Assembly (NCBI RefSeq): GCF_000746205.1
Contig: NZ_JQKV01000011.1
Location: 1 to 10,712, forward strand
DNA from: Halorubrum sp. BV1
GTDB lineage: Archaea; Halobacteriota; Halobacteria; Halobacteriales; Haloferacaceae
Direction: 5' to 3'
DNA: 10,712 nucleotides
Shown here in pieces: positions 1 to 6,680 of the stretch. A program made the translations under genes and the position numbers. The notes beneath the pieces were generated by a model that saw only the letters and a program-made list of their open reading frames with translations, searched no databases and was not told where the DNA came from. The number at the start of each line of letters is the position of its first letter. Within the stretch, counting starts at the first letter, position 1.

Positions 1-13
1 CCCACTGTGCCCG
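1..13. repeat. Terminal direct repeat, left copy (candidate attachment core)
   Basis: The 13 bases CCCACTGTGCCCG are identical to the last 13 bases of the window. An SNJ2-type integrase gene ends 40 nt from the right copy, so a recombination core is the natural reading. The sequence has the layout of a tRNA 3' end: five bases that could be the 3' side of a T stem (CCCAC), seven acceptor bases (TGTGCCC) and a discriminator G. SNJ2 itself integrates in a tRNA gene with 14-bp repeats. I cannot name the tRNA. The alternative is a simple overlap left by linearising a circular assembly. Confidence 0.75.
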
Positions 14-191
14 CTCCGAAACCCTCGGTTCTTGGGTCGTTCGTCAAATCCCGGAGAACGAGGTCGATAGGTCCTCTACTGCCAGATTCTCAAAACGGTT
101 TAGCGACCGCTATTCGGATTCCGTTCATCAGCTTAACGCCCCCCTTCGCGGTCGCCCGGTTTTCATTGTTCTCGGGGGTGATCGGCGGTGA
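14..191 (+). CDS. Junction-spanning ORF, 3' part (77-aa hypothetical protein on the circle)
   Basis: This is the 3' part of an ORF that begins with ATG at 10657 and reads in frame through the 13-bp repeat if the window is closed into a circle (10657-10712 joined to 14-191, 77 codons plus TGA). The TGA at 189-191 overlaps the GTG start of the next gene at 188 as GTGA. The predicted product is small and basic, has a single Cys, and resembles no family I recognise. No other good coding frame covers this stretch. The alternative frame opening at position 7 overlaps neighbours badly and is ignored. If the element is integrated, this part has lost its start codon and is a gene remnant. The coordinates are certain; that it is expressed is inference from the overlaps at both ends. 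Confidence 0.55.
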
Positions 192-367
192 GCCTCGGCT
201 CGCGAGCCAATTCCGACTGTCACCTCACCGCCAACGGTCCGGGTGAGTTCTGGTGTCCGGTCTGCGGCCAACGCTGCACGCGGAACTCGTCGAGTCAGAT
301 CGAGTACGGCCACGCGCTCGACTGTCCTGAGAGACCAGCTGAACTCTCGAACCCAAGCAAAAAGTGA
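188..367 (+). CDS. Small zinc-finger protein (59 aa)
   Basis: The GTG start at 188 is the only one available, because an in-frame TGA lies at 179-181. The 59-aa product has paired metal ligands: C23-x2-C26-x3-C30, then H42-x3-C46 in the motif YGHALDCPER. The CPxCG...YGHxxxCPER pattern is a common style among mini-proteins of haloarchaeal viruses and plasmids, thought to bind DNA or protein through one zinc ion. The start overlaps the stop of the junction ORF (GTGA), and the stop overlaps the start of the next gene (GTGA at 364-367). This places it in the coupled series leading to rep. Its role could be in replication control or as a transcription factor; the sequence does not decide. Confidence 0.75.
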   Translation: MSLGSRANSDCHLTANGPGEFWCPVCGQRCTRNSSSQIEYGHALDCPERPAELSNPSKK

Positions 368-597
368 ACCGGTCAGCTGCGCGCCGGTCCACCTCCCAAC
401 GGTTCCGGCTCGATCTCGTCCGCCTCGACACCGCGCTCCAGGTCAAACTCTCCAAGCGGTCGGTGACCTTGTGGTCCGTGAGGTCCGCCGTACGCGGACC
501 GAACGGCACCGACCGCGCACAGGCGACCGAAGGTCGCCAAACGAGCGGCGGTGCTGTCGCGGCTGCGGTCGCGCGCACATCTGGAGGTGAGCGATGA
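364..597 (+). CDS. Hypothetical basic protein (77 aa) upstream of rep
   Basis: GTG at 364 overlaps the preceding stop codon (GTGA), and the TGA at 595-597 overlaps the Rep ATG (ATGA at 594-597). The product is Arg/Ser/Ala-rich. Its N-terminal half could form a helix with alternating basic and hydrophobic residues (around RFRLDLVRLDTALQVKLSKR), and its tail is low in complexity. I recognise no domain. The main support is the exact 4-nt overlap with both neighbours and mostly G/C third positions. A competing frame through 471-590 ends in a CC-x2-C pattern but lacks such joints. It may be a small partner of Rep; this is unproven. Confidence 0.5.
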   Translation: MNRSAARRSTSQRFRLDLVRLDTALQVKLSKRSVTLWSVRSAVRGPNGTDRAQATEGRQTSGGAVAAAVARTSGGER

Positions 598-2639
598 GCG
601 CGCCGGACGAAGCGGGTGCGGATGCGGCTTGGCTTTCCAACGGGACTTACCCCGCGTCGAACGATACAGGCCCTAGCTCTCCGGAACTCTCTCACCGACC
701 GGTCGATCTCCCGACTGTCGATGAACGAGTCCGCGGAATCATCGATCGATACGAAGATCGTGTCTTCGAACCGGTCTCAACAGTCCACGGTCGCAAGCTA
801 CGAGAAGAAGTTCTCAAAGAACCGGAGACTGTTCTCCGAACGGTCGAAATCGGTGAGACAGAAGAGAAAATCGTCGAGGAAACCGTTGCCCGTGGCTCCT
901 TGCCGCTGATCGTTGCTATTCAAGAAATGCTGGAATGGTACGAGGGATACAGAGACAAATTCCTCCGGATGGCGCGCGGTTCCAAGGTCCGGAAAGACTA
1001 CGAGTCGTTCCTCGTCGACATGGACAACAGCCTCACACCGGAATACCAATCCACGCAGTACGCTCGTCTAAAGGCACTCGAACGCCAATTTATGGGTGGA
1101 AATTACCCATGTGGACGGACCTGTGAAGCTGAGTTCGCCGAACCCGTGACCGTGCTTTTCGGTCTTACCGCGTCTTCGCTCGACCGCGATGGGTCGTTTC
1201 GACCAATCGCTGACCACGACCGGGAAATCCGCGACGCGTGGTCCGGCTCGTCGAACTCGGTGAAGCGAACCCTGCGATACGTGCTCGAAGACACACTCGG
1301 TCTATCACCCGGTGAATACGCGTGGTGGTGGCAGTCAGAACCACACCCTGGTCCGCAAAAACCCGCGACAGGATATTCTCACTCACATCCGGTCGTCATC
1401 TTTGACGCAGCTGCGATCGCTACCAGTACCAGCGTCGCAACCGACCCAGAAACCTATCGCCCGATCGTGGCGAAACACGTCTCGGAATGCGACGGCGCGG
1501 GATGGGCCGCGCACGACCTCGATGAATCAGTTACCGTCCGTAGAGACGACGAAATACAGGATTTCGCCAGTTACGTGTCCGAATATCTCGCCGTGGCTCC
1601 CGATCAGGACTTGCTCGAACGCTCCGACGAATACCTCATCTGGGCGGCCTCGCAGTGGGCGACGACGACGCAGAAATACAGTCGTTCGCGATGGGCGACC
1701 GCGGCGTGCAAAGCAGACGCCTGCCAGCAGCAGTATTTCGATGAAGAGACGGAGCAGTCGGTTCAACACGCTGATTCTATCGTTCCATCCTCGAAGCCCG
1801 GACTGGAATACGAATGTGCAGAGTGTGGCTCGCCGCACGGAATCGACCAAACTGAGAAATCGCTCGCTCGAACTCGGTTGTCGCAGTCGTCGCCTGACCA
1901 AGACTCTGAAACCGAGGAGGAACCCGAACGGACACTCGCAGAGCGGTGGCCTTCTGCTCGATCGGCCGGATCGCTCGGGTCTGAAACGCGGGCGCGCAGA
2001 TGTGATCATCTCGAACCGGACACCTGCCCGCTGTGTGCGACCGAAACTGAAGCGCCGAATCACACGATATCGGGAGAGGTTCCGATACCAGAATCTGCCG
2101 AAGCCCCTCCCGCCGAGCGGCAGCGAGACGGGTTCGAACGCCCGCCCGAGTGGGAACCAGACGCTGTTGTGCAACTCTCCACCGAGGAGGAAACTGAAAT
2201 CGGCTCTCCCGGCGGGACCGCTTACGGAAAGATCGTCGTCGAGGGCGTCGGCTCCATCATGGATACGACTGACCTCCCGTACCTTCCACAGCCAGATCTC
2301 CTCGAAGGTCCGAAGCCTTGGGAAAGTACCACATTATTCGATGAATCTGACGTTCGTGCCGGGCGCGTCCCGCCGCCGGAGCTGGTCGCTCGCGAATGGT
2401 CCGAAACGGTCCGCGCTAATGGCCGGGTGACTCCAAAACAGTGGTCTGACAGTTGGTACACCGAGCGGTTCGAGAGACAGTCATCGCCCGAACCGGAACT
2501 CGGCGAACGCGAACGGATTGCGATTAAAGAACTCGTGAAATCGACTGGCGAAACCTCGCCGATCTCCATCGCCGGGCAGCTCATGCTTCCGCCGTCCGCG
2601 CTCGACGAAATCCGCTTGACCGTCAAAAGTACCATATAA
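594..2639 (+). CDS. rep: Rolling-circle replication initiator, HUH endonuclease superfamily
   Basis: A 681-aa protein with the three motifs of HUH rolling-circle initiators in order. Motif I is FGLTASS at residues 189-195. Motif II is the metal-binding HSH at H263-S-H265 inside GYSHSHPVVIF. Motif III is Y327-VSE-Y331, a two-tyrosine arrangement whose tyrosines would nick and rejoin the origin strand. Several Cys pairs suggest zinc modules: C173-x3-C177 before motif I, C372-x4-C377, and C408-x2-C411 with C470 and C478-x2-C481 after motif III. A charged, low-complexity linker follows, and the last 60 residues look helical, possibly a DNA-binding HTH. Haloarchaeal plasmids and alphapleolipoviruses use such Reps, whereas betapleolipoviruses carry a different replication protein. 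The start codon follows GGAGGTGA at 583-590 and overlaps the preceding stop. It would act at an origin on the circle, location not certain. The long N-terminal extension has no recognised role. Confidence 0.88.
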   Translation: MSAPDEAGADAAWLSNGTYPASNDTGPSSPELSHRPVDLPTVDERVRGIIDRYEDRVFEPVSTVHGRKLREEVLKEPETVLRTVEIGETEEKIVEETVARGSLPLIVAIQEMLEWYEGYRDKFLRMARGSKVRKDYESFLVDMDNSLTPEYQSTQYARLKALERQFMGGNYPCGRTCEAEFAEPVTVLFGLTASSLDRDGSFRPIADHDREIRDAWSGSSNSVKRTLRYVLEDTLGLSPGEYAWWWQSEPHPGPQKPATGYSHSHPVVIFDAAAIATSTSVATDPETYRPIVAKHVSECDGAGWAAHDLDESVTVRRDDEIQDFASYVSEYLAVAPDQDLLERSDEYLIWAASQWATTTQKYSRSRWATAACKADACQQQYFDEETEQSVQHADSIVPSSKPGLEYECAECGSPHGIDQTEKSLARTRLSQSSPDQDSETEEEPERTLAERWPSARSAGSLGSETRARRCDHLEPDTCPLCATETEAPNHTISGEVPIPESAEAPPAERQRDGFERPPEWEPDAVVQLSTEEETEIGSPGGTAYGKIVVEGVGSIMDTTDLPYLPQPDLLEGPKPWESTTLFDESDVRAGRVPPPELVAREWSETVRANGRVTPKQWSDSWYTERFERQSSPEPELGERERIAIKELVKSTGETSPISIAGQLMLPPSALDEIRLTVKSTI

Positions 2640-2676
2640 AAAGAATAGATGATCGCTTTGCTTGCTACTGTTTCTG

Positions 2677-2720
2677 AGTTTTACTTTCACTTCGCACAGG
2701 TCTCCCATTTATCTACAAAT
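2677..2720 (+). promoter_or_regulatory. Promoter of the virion operon with shared upstream element
   Basis: A TATA-like stretch, TTTATCTAC (2708-2716), lies about 29 nt before the ATG at 2741, the spacing expected for a leaderless haloarchaeal transcript. Upstream, at 2677-2691, is AGTTTTACTTTCACT, which recurs with one change before the integrase-operon promoter (9128-9142). It ends 50 nt before this start codon and 51 nt before the other. It contains two near-identical hexamers (TTTTAC, TTTCAC) and is a candidate regulator-binding site. Confidence 0.65.
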
Positions 2721-2740
2721 CTCGCACACTAACAATTGTA

Positions 2741-3088
2741 ATGGCGAGCGAAATGCCAAGTGCGCCGGACGGATTCGTTGACGCCGCCGCGCCTACGTCG
2801 GATGGATCGGAAGCAATCGAACTCTCGTCCGGTGAAACGTTGTTCGGGCCTGTGCTCGACATCACCGAGGGAGAGGGGGACTACGGCCCGTGGTTCCGTC
2901 TCACCATCAAGGACAAAGACCGGGGCGTTGAGGACTACTTCGCCAAAGACGAGGTGAAGACTGCCCTGAAACAGGGCAACCTCGAACGAGGCGATACAGT
3001 CTGGATCGCTCGCGGAACCGAGGAGGAGGAGCTGGACGACGGCGGGAGCTACCTCCCGACGTTCTGCAAGATTCAGGGTGATTCCTGA
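2741..3088 (+). CDS. Small acidic protein, OB-fold-like; pleolipovirus ORF2 position
   Basis: A 115-aa acidic protein, first gene of the virion operon. After a disordered N-terminus (about 1-28), residues 30-112 read as a run of beta strands with one central helix. The strands are around ETLFGPVLDI, WFRLTIKD and DTVWIARG, the last near the C-terminus. This arrangement is like a single-domain OB fold, so nucleic-acid binding is possible but is only an inference. No catalytic motif, signal peptide or membrane segment is seen. The start is supported by the TATA box about 29 nt upstream. The stop overlaps the next start by one base (TGATG at 3086-3090). The place between rep and VP3-like genes matches the small ORF2 of alphapleolipoviruses, whose function is unknown. 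Confidence 0.75.
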   Translation: MASEMPSAPDGFVDAAAPTSDGSEAIELSSGETLFGPVLDITEGEGDYGPWFRLTIKDKDRGVEDYFAKDEVKTALKQGNLERGDTVWIARGTEEEELDDGGSYLPTFCKIQGDS

Positions 3089-3492
3089 TGGCGTCGTCGT
3101 ACTCGAACTCGATGGGCGACATGGTGTCGGACTACACCAACATTCGCACGATTCCCGCGCTTCTGTCGGTCGCGTTCATCGCCTCCGGCCTCTACCAGTT
3201 CGGCGGCATCACCGACATCACGCTCGTGTGGCTCTCGAACTACACGCTCACGGCACAACACGCCACCTTCGTCTCACTCGGTGCGTACGCTGTCGCGTTC
3301 GCGTCGTCTGAGACGAAGGATTTCCAATACTACGAGCAGTGGGAGCAGGTCGCGATCTTCGCTGGCCCGCTCCTGATCCTCGGGTACCAGTACGTGCCGC
3401 AGATCGCCGACCTCGTGAACACAACCTCGAACGTCGGCCCGATCGTCGCGTTCCTCGTGACGGTCGGCGCATGGGGCGTCGCTGTTCGGTAA
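3088..3492 (+). CDS. VP3-like internal membrane protein of pleolipovirus virions
   Basis: A 134-aa protein with four predicted transmembrane helices, at about residues 20-37, 57-75, 86-104 and 114-133, short loops, and no signal peptide. Size, four-helix topology and position immediately before the spike gene match VP3 of pleolipoviruses, the abundant protein embedded on the inner side of the virion membrane. The ATG at 3088 shares one base with the preceding TGA; further Mets at residues 9 and 12 are possible alternative starts. The membrane role is clear from the sequence. The VP3 identity rests on gene order and topology. Confidence 0.82.
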   Translation: MASSYSNSMGDMVSDYTNIRTIPALLSVAFIASGLYQFGGITDITLVWLSNYTLTAQHATFVSLGAYAVAFASSETKDFQYYEQWEQVAIFAGPLLILGYQYVPQIADLVNTTSNVGPIVAFLVTVGAWGVAVR

Positions 3493-3514
3493 CCACCCCG
3501 CTGTACTCACCATT

Positions 3515-5308
3515 ATGAGTTCCAAAAATGACAACACAACCGCTAGCGGTAACGCCTCTCCGGGCGCTCCTCCTCGGGACGCTCTGGACTCTGACAGTGA
3601 TGCTGTTCGGTCTGGCTCTCGTCTTGGTCGCCGGACCTTCGTGAAGGGCCTCGGGGCCTCCGCGGTCGCCGCGGCTGGCCTCTCGTACGAACACGGCCCC
3701 GTCGGAAACACCCAAGCCGTCGCCCCGCTCGTCGCTGGCGCACTCGCTGCTGGCGCGCTCGGTCTCGGCTGGTCGCTCCGCGACTACGAAATCATCGGTG
3801 CTGATGCTCCGGCTGAGGGGCTGACTGCTGATGCGCTTAGACAGCAAATCTACCAGACAGCCAAGACTCGCAAGTCGACGAACGCGAGCACGTTCATCGA
3901 CAACCAGAACATCCTCGACGGTGTCGAACACACTGCCTACACCGATGCGAAGGTCGCCGCCATCGAGGAGCTAAACGCTGGCTCGGCTGAGTCTGCTGTG
4001 CTCGATGCTGCAACTTCTGCCATCGACACCTACGAGACAACAGTCAAAAAGAACCTCCTCAAGTCGTGGAATGAATCGCATCGGGAGTTCGAGGGCATGG
4101 TCGCTGCGGTCGCAAGTCACCCTGACCTGAGCCTTCAGACCGAAGATGCTGGCCCATTCTCTCGTGTCGAGCCGGGGGGAACCACGCCTTACGGCGGCTG
4201 GACTTTCTCAAATCCTCCGACTGCTGGCACGATTTCTCACACCCTACCCGATGGGTCTACAATCGACGTGCTCGACCGAGATGGTGGTGCTAACCCCTTA
4301 GAAGCAGATACTTCCACGTACTCTGTGATTCGGATCAATCCACAGTCCGGGATTCACGACGGACTAAACTACTTCGATCAGGCTGCGTGGCATAGCCTTT
4401 TCTCCTCTATCGATACGACGTTCCAAAACGTTCGTAACGGTATCTCGACGTGGGTGACTACTATTTACGGCGACGTTCAGTCCGGCTCGATCGAAGTCTC
4501 CGAACTCGTGACGCCTCGCGAACGCGCGTCGATGATGGCCAAAGAAGAGGGCACGAGTCAAGCCATTGCCGACCTCATCGCACTGAACCAGCCTGTCGAC
4601 CTCAAACGCGAAGCGACCATCACTGTCGACAGCACTGGCGCGACCATGCGCGGATCGTTCGGACTCTCTGACGCCTCGGATGGTCCGCTCGAAGTCGGCG
4701 TGACCTACGATCCGTCGACGTTCACGGGTGATGTCTACTTCACCACGGACATGAGTCTCGTCGAGGGCGACTGGACAGCCATCAATACCGCCGTCGACGG
4801 CGGCACCATCACCATCACACAGGAACCCTACGAGGGCACTGCCATCGAGGTGGAAACCATCGCTGGCGAGACTGTCTCTGTCCCGGCTGCTGATTGGACG
4901 GACAACGGCGATGGTACATGGTCGTACGACGCCTCGGGCGACCTCGAAACCGCCATCACCGAAGTCGCGTCCGCACGGTTCCACGCAACCAGCACTGAGA
5001 CGCAGTACGAGACGCTGAAACTCGACGGGACGTTCACCGTCGACGACATGGTGAACACCCAAACCGGGGAACCAGCAACCGCGACGACGTTCACCTCGTC
5101 GGAACCACAGACTGACAGCAACTACATCACGCAGGAAGAGTGGGACCAGCTCGAACAGCAGAATCAAGAGCTGATCGAACAGTTCGAGAACTCACAATCG
5201 AACGGAGGCGGCCTCGACCTCTCCGGCCTCGATATGTTCGGTCTCCCGGGCGAGATCGTCGCCGTCGTCGTGGCCGGAGCCGCCGCACTGTTCGCCTCCT
5301 CGAACTAA
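3515..5308 (+). CDS. VP4-like spike protein with Tat signal and C-terminal membrane anchor
   Basis: A 597-aa surface protein. The N-terminus has an unusually long, hydrophilic n-region. A twin-arginine motif follows at R39-R40 (RRTFVKG), then a hydrophobic stretch at 45-57, so it should be exported folded by the Tat pathway. The middle is Thr/Asp/Gly-rich and acidic, with beta-type repeats (about 330-530). Residues 541-562 form a heptad-like coiled coil (EEWDQLEQQNQELIEQF), followed by a Gly-rich hinge and a terminal transmembrane helix (about 576-595). Pleolipovirus VP4 spikes have the same architecture of signal, ectodomain, coiled coil and C-terminal anchor, and mediate receptor binding and membrane fusion. 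The gene lies 22 nt after the VP3-like gene. A second hydrophobic stretch at 71-88 follows the Tat region and may remain in the mature protein as a buried or fusion-active segment; this last point is speculation. Confidence 0.87.
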   Translation: MSSKNDNTTASGNASPGAPPRDALDSDSDAVRSGSRLGRRTFVKGLGASAVAAAGLSYEHGPVGNTQAVAPLVAGALAAGALGLGWSLRDYEIIGADAPAEGLTADALRQQIYQTAKTRKSTNASTFIDNQNILDGVEHTAYTDAKVAAIEELNAGSAESAVLDAATSAIDTYETTVKKNLLKSWNESHREFEGMVAAVASHPDLSLQTEDAGPFSRVEPGGTTPYGGWTFSNPPTAGTISHTLPDGSTIDVLDRDGGANPLEADTSTYSVIRINPQSGIHDGLNYFDQAAWHSLFSSIDTTFQNVRNGISTWVTTIYGDVQSGSIEVSELVTPRERASMMAKEEGTSQAIADLIALNQPVDLKREATITVDSTGATMRGSFGLSDASDGPLEVGVTYDPSTFTGDVYFTTDMSLVEGDWTAINTAVDGGTITITQEPYEGTAIEVETIAGETVSVPAADWTDNGDGTWSYDASGDLETAITEVASARFHATSTETQYETLKLDGTFTVDDMVNTQTGEPATATTFTSSEPQTDSNYITQEEWDQLEQQNQELIEQFENSQSNGGGLDLSGLDMFGLPGEIVAVVVAGAAALFASSN

Positions 5309-5313
5309 CTCCA

Positions 5314-5847
5314 ATGAACTCCCGTTTTATCCTGATCGCAGTCGTCGCAGTGGCAACCCTCTCCGGCGGCGTCGCCGCCCAAGACGCCACGAACGCGACT
5401 GTCCAAACCCCGAACGGTACCGCACAAGCTGACGCCTGTACCCAGCAAATCACTGAGCACATCGACCTCTGCTCGGCCGAGTATGACGGCTCCGCCGCCG
5501 TGCTCGTGCTCGACGGCGACCGACGCGAACGCATCACGGTCACCGAGGCCGTCGCCCTGACTGAGCCGCGCGAACTCAACAGGCAGTCGTACGTCGTCGA
5601 CGGGCGCACGACGATCCGCTTCAGCGTCCAACCCTCGAACGGCGCGGCGGGCGTCACTATCGACGACGGAACCACACTGTACGGTGTCCCGCTGCAAGCC
5701 TCCTCGCCGATCGTCGCCGGTCCCTTCACCGCCTCGGACGCACAAGCCGCCGGTCTCGGCGGTGGTCTCGGTGTCGGTCTGGTCACTCTGTACGTCGTCG
5801 CGAAGGTCGTCTACGGACGAGATGAGAAATCGGAGCGCATAGCATGA
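5314..5847 (+). CDS. ORF6-like secreted/membrane-anchored protein of the pleolipovirus module
   Basis: A 177-aa protein. The N-terminal 22 residues form a Sec-type signal peptide ending in an AA-Q cleavage-like site (GVAAQ). A Thr-rich external domain with two Cys (C42, C53) follows. A Gly-rich transmembrane helix (about 146-167) ends in a short charged tail, so this is a type I membrane protein. The ATG at 5314, five bases after the spike stop codon, was chosen because the signal peptide begins exactly there. An upstream in-frame extension would add a long Arg-rich segment antisense to nothing conserved. The stop overlaps the next start as ATGA (5844-5847). Its place between spike and NTPase corresponds to the conserved, function-unknown ORF6 of pleolipoviruses. 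Confidence 0.78.
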   Translation: MNSRFILIAVVAVATLSGGVAAQDATNATVQTPNGTAQADACTQQITEHIDLCSAEYDGSAAVLVLDGDRRERITVTEAVALTEPRELNRQSYVVDGRTTIRFSVQPSNGAAGVTIDDGTTLYGVPLQASSPIVAGPFTASDAQAAGLGGGLGVGLVTLYVVAKVVYGRDEKSERIA

Positions 5848-6680
5848 CTCAACACCCACAAACCAAACCCGAGACACCCAAGCATCGGCGTTTCATCGAG
5901 GCGGCCAAAACCCGCACCCCTGAGATAATCGCTGGTACGTCCCTGCTCGCTGCTGGCGCGATGGTCGTCGGGTTCGACCTCGAAGTCCCGCGCTTCTGGT
6001 ACATCGCTGGGGTCGCCGCCGTCGCCGTCTCGCCGATCGGCTTCATGGTCGGCCAGAAGGTCACGTCGTGGCTTTACAATCCGTCGTGGATCTACCTGAT
6101 GGACCTCGACGCTAGCGTCCTCGACGGCGCGATCTACCGACTCCCACCCGACGAGTTCCGCGAAATGGATATCCTCGACGGCGAGGAGTTCAAAAATCCC
6201 AGCTACGACATCACCCAGCTGTCCCCAAACCTCTACGTCGGCAAACAGGTTGACCTCGAAGACATGACCGTCGTGGGGACGTGGCGCGGCACACTCGACG
6301 ATCGTGAGCTGACCCGCGCGCTTCGTGCCGTCCACGAGTGTCGCGGCCAGCTTCAGGACGACGCCCAGCGCGGATTCATCCTCGAAGCCTCCGCGTTCAC
6401 CGTGGTCCGTCGGGCCACTCGCAACACGGTCGAAAGCGTGATCGACCTGTTTGAGGACGGGTCGCTTCCTGACTCGGGCGACGGTATCGGTCGCGCCATC
6501 GACCAGGAACTCGAAGCGTTCGGCCTCGACGACGCGACCGGCGACGATCTCTCCGACCTCGTCGACGATGAAGACCTCGCCGACCTTGACCACAAGTCGG
6601 GGTTCGACTTCGGCGACACCGAGCCGCCGACCGACCGCAACGGTCACAGCGAGAAAGTGGAGGTCTCCGCCGATGACTGA
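5844..6680 (+). CDS. ORF7-like membrane protein of the pleolipovirus module
   Basis: A 278-aa protein with a short polar N-terminus, two closely spaced transmembrane helices (about 27-43 and 51-69), and a long soluble C-terminal part that becomes strongly acidic over the last 80 residues. The hairpin topology puts the large domain on one face of the membrane, probably the cytoplasmic face. It is coupled to the preceding gene by ATGA, and its end overlaps the NTPase start by eight bases. Size, topology and order match the conserved ORF7 of pleolipoviruses, whose function is not established. A role in virion assembly with the adjacent NTPase is a reasonable inference. No enzyme motif is visible. 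Confidence 0.75.
   Translation: MTQHPQTKPETPKHRRFIEAAKTRTPEIIAGTSLLAAGAMVVGFDLEVPRFWYIAGVAAVAVSPIGFMVGQKVTSWLYNPSWIYLMDLDASVLDGAIYRLPPDEFREMDILDGEEFKNPSYDITQLSPNLYVGKQVDLEDMTVVGTWRGTLDDRELTRALRAVHECRGQLQDDAQRGFILEASAFTVVRRATRNTVESVIDLFEDGSLPDSGDGIGRAIDQELEAFGLDDATGDDLSDLVDDEDLADLDHKSGFDFGDTEPPTDRNGHSEKVEVSADD

Noticed and set aside
7..246. ORF of 79 codons at the left end, + strand
   Set aside because: It lies in a different frame from the junction ORF and the zinc-finger gene, overlaps the latter by 59 bases, and has no promoter or joint to support it.
243..590. Arg-rich + strand ORF ending in a CC-x2-C pattern
   Set aside because: It overlaps the zinc-finger gene and the 364-597 frame. 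The competing frame has exact 4-nt overlaps at both ends. A short version from GTG 471 (39 aa) cannot be fully excluded.
1312..2430. 372-codon + strand ORF inside rep
   Set aside because: The translation is Arg/Ser/Pro-rich and low in acidic residues. It is a shadow of the Rep frame, which carries the HUH motifs.
4364..5167. 267-codon - strand ORF
   Set aside because: It is antisense to the spike gene, with no motif or promoter.
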